Source: CAWKKW01 sp963850345 (GTDB taxonomy: Bacteria; Acidobacteriota; Terriglobia; Terriglobales; Acidobacteriaceae). Taken from it: a stretch of 64,000 bases of DNA. Positions 45,501 to 53,140 of this stretch are shown piece after piece; position 1 is the first letter of the stretch; each line of letters begins with the position of its first letter. Made by a program: the position numbers and the translations under genes. The notes below the pieces were generated by a model that worked only from the letters and a program-made list of their open reading frames with translations, was not told where the DNA came from and ran no database searches. The DNA lies in the NCBI GenBank assembly GCA_963850345.1, contig CAWKKW010000008.1, forward strand, positions 124,001 through 188,000, written 5' to 3'.

Positions 45501-45753
45501 GCACGTCGCCGGGCTTGTTTACCCGCGACCAGTCAATCTTTGGCTTGGGCTCAGCTTCCGCTCGCGAACTGCTGCTTGCCGAGCCGCCGCGGCTGCGCTG
45601 AAAGTGCTGACGCACGCGTTCCGCTTCGTCGCCTTCAAGCGAACTGGAGTGCGTTTTCGTCTCCGTCACGCCGACATCGCCTAATACGTCCAGAATCGCT
45701 CTACTCTTGACTTCCAGCTCACGCGCTAAATCGTTGATTCGAACTTTACTCAT
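42529..45753 (-). CDS. infB: Translation initiation factor IF-2
   Basis: The 1074-residue GTPase brings initiator tRNA to the 30S subunit. 'MSKVRINDLARELEVKSRAI' opens the IF2N subdomain. A very long Pro/Ala/Gly-rich linker follows (about 85-460), including 'RPGFGAPRPGFGAPRPGMGG' repeats. A second IF2N follows, then the G domain from about residue 570: 'VMGHVDHGKTSLLDAI', 'DTPGHEAFTRMRARGAK' and 'VAVNKIDKPDA'. The C-terminal domains end in 'TDMKVGDVIEAF'. The linker is longer than in E. coli (890 residues). It closes the rimP-nusA-infB operon. Confidence 0.97.
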   Translation of the reverse strand: MSKVRINDLARELEVKSRAILDVLGDVGVTETKTHSSSLEGDEAERVRQHFQRSRGGSASSSSRAEAEPKPKIDWSRVNKPGDVLKAIQQRKEEAEAAARPKPPAPPQAPKVEAPVAAVATPADNTSVAPPPPIARPSTPAPTPELAKPAPRRIVPQPRQAPPLVAPRPPAPAIAAKPPSGPVVARPPAAPAGTVTESKVVAAAPPVVVRPPMVSAPPSPVATAAPVSAPPAAPVVVVPAASVPKPPAPVVAPPAPVEAAPVAAQPPAPATPEIAAAAPETTPQEQAPARPAAPPAPAPRRVIMPQTGPRPVYTAPPPPPPAPVVAAPVASAPAPGIQRGRPIFDRGRPGGAPGFQRPQGGPGGLSGPGGPGGPAGRRPMHPTRSSPTGGPPGARPGMGARPGFGAPRPGFGAPRPGMGGAPGLVPPPGEAPRPQRPGGPARRGRQHYEKSKEGPMKGFMPPPRFGGVPMSREPLPITRTITVTEGISVKDLAEKLGVRGKDLIATLLMRGVFVTVNQSLDGELVKDVARQFGADTQVITFEEQMANEADETLLQQENLDELEVTRPPVVTVMGHVDHGKTSLLDAIRETDVAAGEAGGITQHIGAYKVKFAKEGSPASGREIVFLDTPGHEAFTRMRARGAKVTDIVVIVVAADDGVMPQTLEAIDHAKAANVPIIVAVNKIDKPDAQPDRVKQQLGDRGLVPEAWGGSTVFVDVSAKKRQNLDLLLEMICLVADLQNLKATPDRAAVGTVIEAKLDRGRGAVATVLVQNGTLKNSDSFIMGNTFGKIRAMFDDRGRPIEEAGPSTPVEVLGLEGMPDAGDTFLVVADRDKAKGIAQYRKMKERESTLAKSSRVSLEGLAEQIKQAGTKELPIILKGDVTGSVEVLADSLQRMSTEKVRIKVIRSGVGAITESDILLASASNAIVIGFNVKPERKGAELAEQEGVEIRLHSIIYELQDEIRKAMLGLLEPTIRENYLGRAEILNIFRIPKVGTIAGCRVTDGVLKRDSDVRLLRDGESVFKGKLTSLKRFKDDAKEVTNGMECGVSLSYTDMKVGDVIEAFVTEHVAAVLTAS

Positions 45754-45887
45754 CCGCCCCTTTGTAACTCACCCCTCAAGCCTCAGCTCATAGCAACCTC
45801 TTGGCACTGGGAGTGGACGCTAACCTTCTTATTATCCCCTGAAATCACGCAATGTGCGCTGCCCTGACATGGCAAAAGGCGGCGCAT

Positions 45888-47531
45888 TTAAGCGCCTGCC
45901 TCATCGTCGGAGTTCGCTTCATCCTTGATTTCTTCCACGTTTCCTTCATTCACCGCGGTCGATCGCGGGATCGCATCGTGATTGGGGAAGTTCTGCGCCA
46001 ATCGCTCGCTTACGTCTTCCCGCCCCGGCTCAATTGACAAAGCCCCTTGCTCGTCCAGATCCGGCCCTACCTCGGTGATCTCAGCCAATCTCTCCTCGGC
46101 CAGGTCATCGCTGATCAACCCGGAGCCATCGCGGCTTTCGCCTTCTTCTCCGGCCTGGGTCAGGTCCAGGGTTAACGCATCGATTTCTTCGTCGCTCTGC
46201 GCCGCCTCGGTCAACCGCGCCTGCTCTTCTGCAGACACCGGGCGCGCCTCGCCTGGATCGTACTCGCCAAAATAATGTCTCACTGCCATGCTGATCTTCT
46301 CCAGAGTCTTCTCGCCGATCCCGGGCACTTCCTCCAACTGTTCCGGAGTCATGTCCGCCAGCGCTTCGACTGTTGTGATGCCAACAGCCACCAGCTTTTG
46401 GATGATCGCTTCGCCGAGTTCGCTCACCTGTTCAATCGGAGTTTGCGGGCCGCCGCTCATGGCCTGCATCTGCTGTTCGACTTCCTGGCGCTTCTCTTCC
46501 TCGCTCTTGATGTCAATCTTCCAGCCCAGCAGCTTGGCTGCGAGTCGTACATTCTGGCCCTTCTTGCCGATGGCCAGCGAAAGCTGCGTGTCGTCGACGA
46601 TCACTTCAATCTGCTTTTCGCCCAGGTCGGTAATGCTCACCCGGCTTACCTTGGCAGGCTGTAACGCCTTCTCGGCAAAGGTGGTGATCTCTTCGCTGAA
46701 CTCAATGATGTCGATCTTCTCGCCGCGCAGCTCGCGAATAATCGACTGCACGCGCATGCCCTTCATACCCACGCATGCGCCGACAGGATCCACATCCTTA
46801 TCGCGCGACATGACCGCGATCTTGGTGCGTTCTCCGGCTTCGCGGGCAATGGCACGGATGACCACAGTATTGTCGTAGATCTCCGGCACTTCGCTCTGAA
46901 ACAGGTTGGTCACCAGCTCCGGCGCAGCCCTCGATACGATCACCTGCGGCCCTTTGGCAGCGCGATCGACGCGCAGCAGTACCACCCGGACCCGCTCGCC
47001 CACTGAAAACTGTTCCAGCCTGGATTGTTCCCGCCGTGGCATTCTCGCTTCGGCTTTGCCGAGATCGAAGATCACGTCCTGCAGCTCTACGCGCTTTACA
47101 GTCGCGGTGAGCACCTCGCCCATGCGGTGGTTGTACTCGTTGAATACCGTGTCGCGCTCGGCTTCGCGTACCTTCTGAAAGATGACCTGCTTGGCCATTT
47201 GCGCGGCGATGCGGCCCAGCACATCCGTGGGTTTGTAGTAGCGAATCTCGCCGCCGACTTCCACCTCAGGAGCCAGTGCCCGCGCATCGTCAAGGGCGAT
47301 CTGGTTGACGGAATCTTCCAGCTGCTCAGGCCCTTCCACCACGGTCTTGTAAATGTAGGCTCGAATCTCGCCCGATTCCTTGTCGAGTTCCGCGCGCATA
47401 TTCTCCTGGGTCTTGTAATACTTGCGGGTCGCCAACGCGATGGCGTCTTCTACCGCGGAGACCACGATCTGGGGGTCGATCCCCTTCTCGCGACTCAACA
47501 ACTCAATACTCTGGTAAAGCACACTTGCCAT
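45888..47531 (-). CDS. nusA: Transcription termination/antitermination factor NusA
   Basis: The 547-residue protein has the NusA N-terminal RNAP-binding domain ('ELLSREKGIDPQIVVSAVED'), an S1 domain, and KH domains with 'GACVGMKGMRVQSIIRELRG' and 'AIGKKGQNVRLAAKLLGW'. C-terminal helix-hairpin-helix motifs follow ('MTPEQLEEVPGIGEKTLEKI'). An acidic tail of about 100 residues extends beyond the standard length. It acts on pausing, termination and antitermination. It sits between rimP (89 bp) and infB (134 bp); the frequent ylxR gene is missing from that gap. Confidence 0.97.
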   Translation of the reverse strand: MASVLYQSIELLSREKGIDPQIVVSAVEDAIALATRKYYKTQENMRAELDKESGEIRAYIYKTVVEGPEQLEDSVNQIALDDARALAPEVEVGGEIRYYKPTDVLGRIAAQMAKQVIFQKVREAERDTVFNEYNHRMGEVLTATVKRVELQDVIFDLGKAEARMPRREQSRLEQFSVGERVRVVLLRVDRAAKGPQVIVSRAAPELVTNLFQSEVPEIYDNTVVIRAIAREAGERTKIAVMSRDKDVDPVGACVGMKGMRVQSIIRELRGEKIDIIEFSEEITTFAEKALQPAKVSRVSITDLGEKQIEVIVDDTQLSLAIGKKGQNVRLAAKLLGWKIDIKSEEEKRQEVEQQMQAMSGGPQTPIEQVSELGEAIIQKLVAVGITTVEALADMTPEQLEEVPGIGEKTLEKISMAVRHYFGEYDPGEARPVSAEEQARLTEAAQSDEEIDALTLDLTQAGEEGESRDGSGLISDDLAEERLAEITEVGPDLDEQGALSIEPGREDVSERLAQNFPNHDAIPRSTAVNEGNVEEIKDEANSDDEAGA

Positions 47532-47620
47532 AGTTCTTCTCTCGATCCCCTGCTGGTTCTCGTCCCTTTGGGTCTGGCGCTGCTGCGCCCTTACCTTGCG
47601 CCCGCCTCACTCAGCGCTGG

Positions 47621-48220
47621 CTACAACTCTGGAACCAGGCTGGCTTTCTCCAGATTCGCCAGTTCCAGTTCAACCGTCTGGTCGACCGCCTTCTTCTTGC
47701 TCTTGCCCTTTTGCCGCACCGCCGAAAGGTCAAGCACGATAGCTGCTTCTTTCACCTCGGTGAGCCTGCCCTGAAAGTGCCGGTTCCCGCTGATAGGGGC
47801 AAACGTTTGAATCTTGACCAGGCTGCCGCGAAACCGAACGAAATCGGCATGCCCCAACAGCTTGCGATCCAACCCCGGCGAAGACACCTCCAAGGTGTAC
47901 TCCGATGCAGGCACCAAATCTTCTACATCGAGCAGCGTGCCAAAATCGCGGCTGAACTGCTCACAATCCTCATGCGTGACCCAGGCCAGTTGGTCGATGC
48001 TCAACTCCCCGGAGGCCACGCTGCCCGGGATTTCTCCAGCCTCTGGATTCGCAGCCGCGAGTTGCGCCAGCCTGGCCCGTTCCGCGGCGTTCTTCTCGAT
48101 GAAGATCCGCAGGGCTCGCTGCTTGGCGCCTGCCTGATATTCAATCTCCACGACATCAAGGCCGTGGGAGGCAGCGACGCGGTCCGCCGCCGCGCGGATT
48201 TGTTCCAGATTGACTGCCAT
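47621..48220 (-). CDS. rimP: Ribosome maturation factor RimP
   Basis: The 199-residue 30S assembly factor has 'RVAASHGLDVVEIEYQAGAK', 'HEDCEQFSRDFGTLLDVEDL' and 'EYTLEVSSPGLDRKLLGHAD'. The middle includes a low-complexity segment (about 46-75, 'ERARLAQLAAANPEAGEIPG') not seen in the 150-residue E. coli protein. ATG 48220 gives MAVNLEQI; upstream frame is open but unlike the family. It starts the rimP-nusA-infB operon. Confidence 0.94.
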   Translation of the reverse strand: MAVNLEQIRAAADRVAASHGLDVVEIEYQAGAKQRALRIFIEKNAAERARLAQLAAANPEAGEIPGSVASGELSIDQLAWVTHEDCEQFSRDFGTLLDVEDLVPASEYTLEVSSPGLDRKLLGHADFVRFRGSLVKIQTFAPISGNRHFQGRLTEVKEAAIVLDLSAVRQKGKSKKKAVDQTVELELANLEKASLVPEL

Positions 48221-48424
48221 TGGTAAGGCCCGCCTCGGATCTTCGCCCTGCGGACTGAATGTTTGCTGCAAAAGAAAAGTGGGCTTCCGCCCACTCATTT
48301 CTCCCGGCCCTGCCGGAAACCCACGGTCCAGGGAAGGACAAACTCGTCTGCTCTACTAGAGTACGACGCTTTCGCCCAGAATTCAAACCTGAACACGGTC
48401 ACGATGACCGCACTCGGAGTGGAG

Positions 48425-48452
48425 GGTAGCAGGGTTCCATCACCCTGCTACC
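48425..48452 (-). terminator. Hairpin after phosphoesterase gene
   Basis: An 11-bp perfect stem (48442-48452 with 48425-48435) and a 6-nt loop lie 20 bases after the phosphoesterase stop on the minus strand. No T-run follows, so it could be a terminator or an mRNA-stabilising hairpin. Confidence 0.45.
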
Positions 48453-48472
48453 TGGGTCACTCACCGGGCGGC

Positions 48473-49435
48473 CTAGTCGCCGTTGATGAATTCTTCCATG
48501 TCCGCCGCCGTCGCTGCGTTTCCAGGGAAGCTGGTCAGCCCGATCGCCTCAGAAAGCAACCGCAGGGTACTGGTATGCCCATAATACGACCAGGAGGTAT
48601 GGCCCTTTTTGACGTCGGGGCCTACTGCCACCCAGGCAACATGGCCGCCGCCGTAGGTCTTATCCGATTCCAGCGCCTCATCAAAAACGATCACCAGCAG
48701 CCCGCCGTGAGCCGATGAGAATGCCAGGCTTGAAATCAGGGGATGCAGGTTGGTCTGCAGCCACGAATCGACCGCGGCGAGCCGCTGATTGTCAGTGCAG
48801 GTCGTGTAGCCGGTCGGACAATCGTGGCCATTGTGCTTGTTGTCGGGCACAATGAACGAGAACTGGGGAAGCCTGTTGTTGACGATGTCGCTCGCAAACT
48901 CCGTAAACGGAACCAGGTTGTTCCGCTCTGCAGCCGAGTTTCGCACGTCGGAGAAATACGAGAACGGGTTGTGGTGCTCGGTGTAATAGCCCGTATCTCC
49001 CCCGGTGTAGCCGACGTATGGCAGGCCCTCGGAGTACTCCTTCCAGGTCTTGCCCGCAGCGATCATGTGCCGGGCGAGGTTATCTGCAGTGACTGTCCCG
49101 GTGAACGCATCGTTGTTCGTCAAAAGGTGCCCGGCCGTTATCGCAAAGTAGTTGCCGATCGAAGGGTGCGTGCTGGCGAAGTACCAACTGGCGTAAGAGT
49201 TCGTTTTTGCCAGGCTATTGAGATACGGCATGCTGGTATTGCCAATCACCGACGAGTAAGAGTGATTCTCCAACATCACCAGGAAGACATGCTTCTCCTG
49301 CACGTCTGGGGGCGCTGTGGCACCGGCGCCGTTTCCGGCTGCCAGTGTGGCTCTCGTACCCGGCTGAATCGCCAGCAGGGCTACCAACAACGCGGGGAAA
49401 AGGGTGAGACGAACAAAGCTGGATTTCTGGGACAT
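48473..49435 (-). CDS. Secreted phosphoesterase (acid phosphatase/phospholipase C-like)
   Basis: The 320-residue protein has a signal peptide ('FVRLTLFPALLVALLAIQPG', cleavage near LAAG) and the phosphoesterase family start 'KHVFLVMLENHSYSSVIGNT'. It also shows 'STHPSIGNYFAITAGH', 'VPDNKHNGHDC' and the C-terminal 'VIVFDEALESDKTYGGGHVA'. These are metal-binding and active-site segments of the AcpA/PLC family. It should hydrolyse phosphate esters outside the inner membrane. It sits alone between rimP and guaB. Confidence 0.88.
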   Translation of the reverse strand: MSQKSSFVRLTLFPALLVALLAIQPGTRATLAAGNGAGATAPPDVQEKHVFLVMLENHSYSSVIGNTSMPYLNSLAKTNSYASWYFASTHPSIGNYFAITAGHLLTNNDAFTGTVTADNLARHMIAAGKTWKEYSEGLPYVGYTGGDTGYYTEHHNPFSYFSDVRNSAAERNNLVPFTEFASDIVNNRLPQFSFIVPDNKHNGHDCPTGYTTCTDNQRLAAVDSWLQTNLHPLISSLAFSSAHGGLLVIVFDEALESDKTYGGGHVAWVAVGPDVKKGHTSWSYYGHTSTLRLLSEAIGLTSFPGNAATAADMEEFINGD

Positions 49436-49653
49436 AATTTGGCCACCGTCCGACCTAAGATGCAGCTTAAACTCACGGCTCCCAATTGAGCCAGATTAAG
49501 TTTTCTGAAGATTGAAGCGCCACAAAAGGACCATCTTGAGGGCGGCACCACGCAGAAGAGGGCCCCATGCCTCACAATCCTGGCTCGGTGCTGGCGCGGC
49601 AAATCCTTCGCGTCCTGTCAACGAGGAGGTTTGCCCTCTACCGGCCAGCCCTC

Positions 49654-49659
49654 TACAAT
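49654..49659 (+). promoter_or_regulatory. Possible -10 box of guaB
   Basis: TACAAT matches the sigma-70 -10 consensus at five of six positions, and lies 68 bases before the guaB ATG. A poor -35 (TTTGCC) is 18 bases upstream. Confidence 0.3.
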
Positions 49660-49726
49660 ACCCCAAAGCCGTCGCCACGCTACCCCACCCCGATCCTCAG
49701 TCGTGCGCCGGGCTTTTCTTACCGCC

Positions 49727-51253
49727 ATGATAGAGACCTCTGTACCCGAAGCCCTTACTTTTGACGACGTTCTGCTGGTTCCCGCCTATAGTGAGATCGT
49801 GCCCGCGCAGGTGAGCACGCAGACACGCTTGACGCGCCGCATCCTGCTCAACACCCCTTTGCTTTCAGCCGCAATGGATACCGTGACCGAAGCACGTATG
49901 GCGATTGCCATGGCGCAGCAGGGCGGATTAGGGATCATCCACCGCAACCTCTCCATCGAGCAACAGGCCAGCGAAGTCGACAACGTCAAACGGTCTGAGA
50001 GTGGAATGATTGTGGATCCGGTCACCATCAGCGCCGATCAGCCCATCTCCGACGCGCTTGAGGTCATGCGGCGCTACAAAATCTCCGGCGTGCCGGTGAC
50101 CAATAAGAAGCGGCTGGTCGGTATTCTCACCAACCGCGATCTGCGCTTTGAGACGCGCACCGATATTCCGATCAACGACGTGATGACCAAGGAGAACCTG
50201 ATCACCGTTCCGGTCGGAACCACGCTGGAAGAGGCTGAACTGATCCTGCATCAGCACCGCATTGAGAAGCTCCTGGTCGTGAATGATCAATACGAGCTCA
50301 AGGGTCTGATCACGGTAAAGGACATTCAGAAAAAGCTGAAGTATCCCAACGCCTCTAAAGATGAACAGGGCCGCCTGCGCGTGGGCGCTGCCATCGGAGC
50401 TACGGGTGACTTCCTCGAACGCGCCGCTGAACTGGTGCGCAACCGGTGCGACGTGCTCTCGATCGATTCGGCGCACGGCCACTCATCACGGGTGCTCGAA
50501 GCTGTTCGTCTGGTCAAACAGCATTACCCGGAAGTGGATCTGCTGGCCGGCAACGTGGCCACATACGAGGGCGCGAAAGCTCTGATGGATGCGGGCGCGG
50601 ATGCAGTCAAGGTCGGGATTGGCCCAGGGTCGATCTGCACAACGCGCATGGTCACCGGCGCCGGCATGCCGCAGATCACCGCGATCGCGGAGTGCTATCG
50701 CGCCGCCAAAGAAAACGACATCCCGGTGATCGCCGACGGAGGCATCAAGTATTCCGGTGACATCAGCAAGGCCATTGCCGCCGGGGCCAGCGTCGTCATG
50801 ATCGGTTCGCTCTTCGCCGGCGTGGACGAAAGCCCGGGCGAAACGATTCTGTATCAAGGCCGGTCGTTCAAGGCTTACCGCGGTATGGGCTCGCTCTCTG
50901 CCATGGCGCAGGGCTCAGGGGAACGCTACTTCCAGAGTTCGCGCGATCTTGAAGAGTCGGAGTTGAGCCGCAGCGAAGGCGTCGTAAGCCGCGAGCGAGG
51001 CAGCCAAAACCGGCTTGCCAAGTTCGTTCCCGAAGGCATCGAAGGCCGGGTGCCGCATCGCGGTCCGCTCGAATCGATGGTGTACCAACTGGTCGGCGGT
51101 CTACGTTCCGGCATGGGCTATCTGGGCTGCGGGACGATTCAGGAATTGCAGGAGCGGTCGAGGTTCGTGCGCATCTCGAACGCGGGTCTTCGCGAAAGCC
51201 ACGTTCACGACGTCATCATCACCCGCGAGGCGCCCAACTACAGAGTCGAGTAG
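49727..51253 (+). CDS. guaB: IMP dehydrogenase
   Basis: The 508-residue cytoplasmic enzyme oxidises IMP to XMP with NAD+ in GTP synthesis. 'EALTFDDVLLVPAYSEI' opens the TIM barrel. Two CBS domains follow at about 95-215 ('RRYKISGVPVTNKKRLVGIL' and 'LHQHRIEKLLVVND'). The catalytic Cys loop is 'KVGIGPGSICTTRMVTG' and the flap region has 'GVVSRERGSQNRLAKFVPEG'. ATG 49727 was chosen over an upstream frame from 49631 that lacks similarity. Confidence 0.97.
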   Translation: MIETSVPEALTFDDVLLVPAYSEIVPAQVSTQTRLTRRILLNTPLLSAAMDTVTEARMAIAMAQQGGLGIIHRNLSIEQQASEVDNVKRSESGMIVDPVTISADQPISDALEVMRRYKISGVPVTNKKRLVGILTNRDLRFETRTDIPINDVMTKENLITVPVGTTLEEAELILHQHRIEKLLVVNDQYELKGLITVKDIQKKLKYPNASKDEQGRLRVGAAIGATGDFLERAAELVRNRCDVLSIDSAHGHSSRVLEAVRLVKQHYPEVDLLAGNVATYEGAKALMDAGADAVKVGIGPGSICTTRMVTGAGMPQITAIAECYRAAKENDIPVIADGGIKYSGDISKAIAAGASVVMIGSLFAGVDESPGETILYQGRSFKAYRGMGSLSAMAQGSGERYFQSSRDLEESELSRSEGVVSRERGSQNRLAKFVPEGIEGRVPHRGPLESMVYQLVGGLRSGMGYLGCGTIQELQERSRFVRISNAGLRESHVHDVIITREAPNYRVE

Positions 51254-51379
51254 CGAAACAGGGTCGAGTAACGGGGCAGGCGAGCGACTGCCTCAACATA
51301 TTTTGCGTAGGCGCAATCTTGCGGAGCTTTCCTGGACTATTTTTTTTGCGAACGCTTGGAATCCGCGACAATACTGACA

Positions 51380-53140
51380 ATGCGCAAGGGCGTTCTCCGC
51401 TGCACCCTATATTGTTTTCTGCTGAGTGTGCTGGCGTTGGTTGCAGGCACGGGCTCTCCGTTGTCTGCGCAACCCGTTCCAGGCGAGAGCGCTGCAGGCC
51501 AGATCCAGACTGGCGCGCTTCAGGGCGTCGATCCAGCCGGCAGCTACAGCCTGCACGGCACGGTGGTGAACCGGTTCACCGGCCAACCGATTCCCCGCGC
51601 ACTGGTAGGCGTTCTCGACAGGGCCGTTCTCACCGACGGCGACGGCAGATTCGAGTTCACCGGCCTGCCGCCGGTCTTCACTGCCGTCACGTTAAGAAAG
51701 CCCGGCTATCTCGATCCCAACGGCCAACCTACGGAAGGTTGGCAACGCGGAATCGCCATCGGTCCGGATACGCCGGAGCTTACGCTGTCTCTCCTGCCCG
51801 AAGCGGTTATAACCGGGGAGCTCACTTTGCCCAATTCGGAACCGGCCGAAAGCTTTCAGGTGCTCCTCTTCCGCCGCACCTTGCAGGACGGCCGTGCACA
51901 GTGGAACCAAGGCGCCGGCAGCCTGACCAATAGCCAGGGCAAGTACCGGTTCGCAGATCTTGGCCCCGGCACCTATTACCTGGTCACTCAGGCGCACACC
52001 GGATTCGAGACGGTGGATCCCTTTGCGCCGAATGCGAAGGTCAGCGGGTTCCCTCCGGTGTACTACGGTTCGGGCGTGGAGTTTTCGGCAGGTTCGCAGT
52101 TCACCCTGACTGCCGGACAACGGCTGCAGGCCGACCTGGCGCTGGTTCGCGAACCATTCCATTCTGTATCCATTGCAGTCACGAATCCGCAGACAGGCGT
52201 CTACGTGCAAGCCGATCTCCAGGATAAATCCGGCCGGCCCGAGTCGTATCCTGTCGGTTACGACATGCAACAGCAGAAGGTTCGCGCTGTTCTTCCCAAC
52301 GGCAGCTACGTACTGCAGGCACGCACCTATTCTCCAAATGGACAACGCATCGGGCAGATTGCCTTTACCGTCGAAGAGAATCCAAGGGCGACGCTTGCGG
52401 TCACTCTTCTGCCGATGGCGAAGATTCCGGTCACGGTCAAGCAGGACTTCGCGGAGGAGACGCCCGAAGACCAGCAGCGGCAGCCTGATCGGATACAGGT
52501 TATGACCGACAGAGGTCCGTCATCGCAAGCGCTTCCGCGTGTGTCGCTCTCGCTCATTCCGGTGGATGGCAGTGGCTTGCAAGGAAATCTGCAACCCGAG
52601 CCGGGTGGGCCTGACGATGCATGGCAGCTAACCGACGTTCCTCCGGGCCGCTACTGGGTGCAGGCGGAAGGGATCCGCGGGTACATCGCGTCCATCACCT
52701 CGGCGGGCGTCGACCTCACGCGCGAACCGTTAGTCGTCGGGGCAGGCGGGTCGAGCGCCGCCATTACGGTGACTCTGCGCAACGACACGGCGACGCTCAC
52801 CGCAACGCTCTCGAATCCGGACGGCCCGTCTTCTCAGACGCCAAGAACCGCATTTCTATATCTCGTCCCGCAGTTCGATTTTGTCAGCTCGGTCCACCAG
52901 GCACAGATCTCGACCGGACAGCCAAGCGAGGCAGCGAATTTTGGCGGCATGCCCTCCGTCGCGACCCTGTCCGGACTGGCGCCGGGCAGCTACACGCTTT
53001 ACACCTTTGCCACACCGCAGGAACTTGAGTACCACAATCCTGAAGCTATGCAGGCTTACTCACATCAAGGGCAGACCGTCACTCTGACGGCTCACGACAC
53101 CACCGCCGTCGAAGTCAACGTAGGTGGGTCCGCCAAATGA
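51380..53140 (+). CDS. Exported multi-domain carboxypeptidase-regulatory-like protein
   Basis: The 586-residue protein has a signal peptide (to about PLSAQ) and four or more beta-sandwich repeats of the carboxypeptidase-regulatory/Cna-B-like type. Recurring strands are 'SYSLHGTVVNRFTGQPIPRA', 'DGRFEFTGLPPVFTAVTLRK', 'QGKYRFADLGPGTYYLVTQA' and 'LSGLAPGSYTLYTF'. No membrane anchor or catalytic motif is visible, so a surface or periplasmic adhesive or carrier role is likely. The next gene starts four bases before its stop. Confidence 0.8.
   Translation: MRKGVLRCTLYCFLLSVLALVAGTGSPLSAQPVPGESAAGQIQTGALQGVDPAGSYSLHGTVVNRFTGQPIPRALVGVLDRAVLTDGDGRFEFTGLPPVFTAVTLRKPGYLDPNGQPTEGWQRGIAIGPDTPELTLSLLPEAVITGELTLPNSEPAESFQVLLFRRTLQDGRAQWNQGAGSLTNSQGKYRFADLGPGTYYLVTQAHTGFETVDPFAPNAKVSGFPPVYYGSGVEFSAGSQFTLTAGQRLQADLALVREPFHSVSIAVTNPQTGVYVQADLQDKSGRPESYPVGYDMQQQKVRAVLPNGSYVLQARTYSPNGQRIGQIAFTVEENPRATLAVTLLPMAKIPVTVKQDFAEETPEDQQRQPDRIQVMTDRGPSSQALPRVSLSLIPVDGSGLQGNLQPEPGGPDDAWQLTDVPPGRYWVQAEGIRGYIASITSAGVDLTREPLVVGAGGSSAAITVTLRNDTATLTATLSNPDGPSSQTPRTAFLYLVPQFDFVSSVHQAQISTGQPSEAANFGGMPSVATLSGLAPGSYTLYTFATPQELEYHNPEAMQAYSHQGQTVTLTAHDTTAVEVNVGGSAK

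Noticed and set aside
44611..45684. 357-residue open frame on the plus strand opposite infB
   Set aside because: It is antisense to the Pro/Ala/Gly-rich linker of IF-2. Its Arg/Gly/Trp-rich composition is the expected mirror of that GC-biased sequence, and it has no ribosome site or family resemblance.
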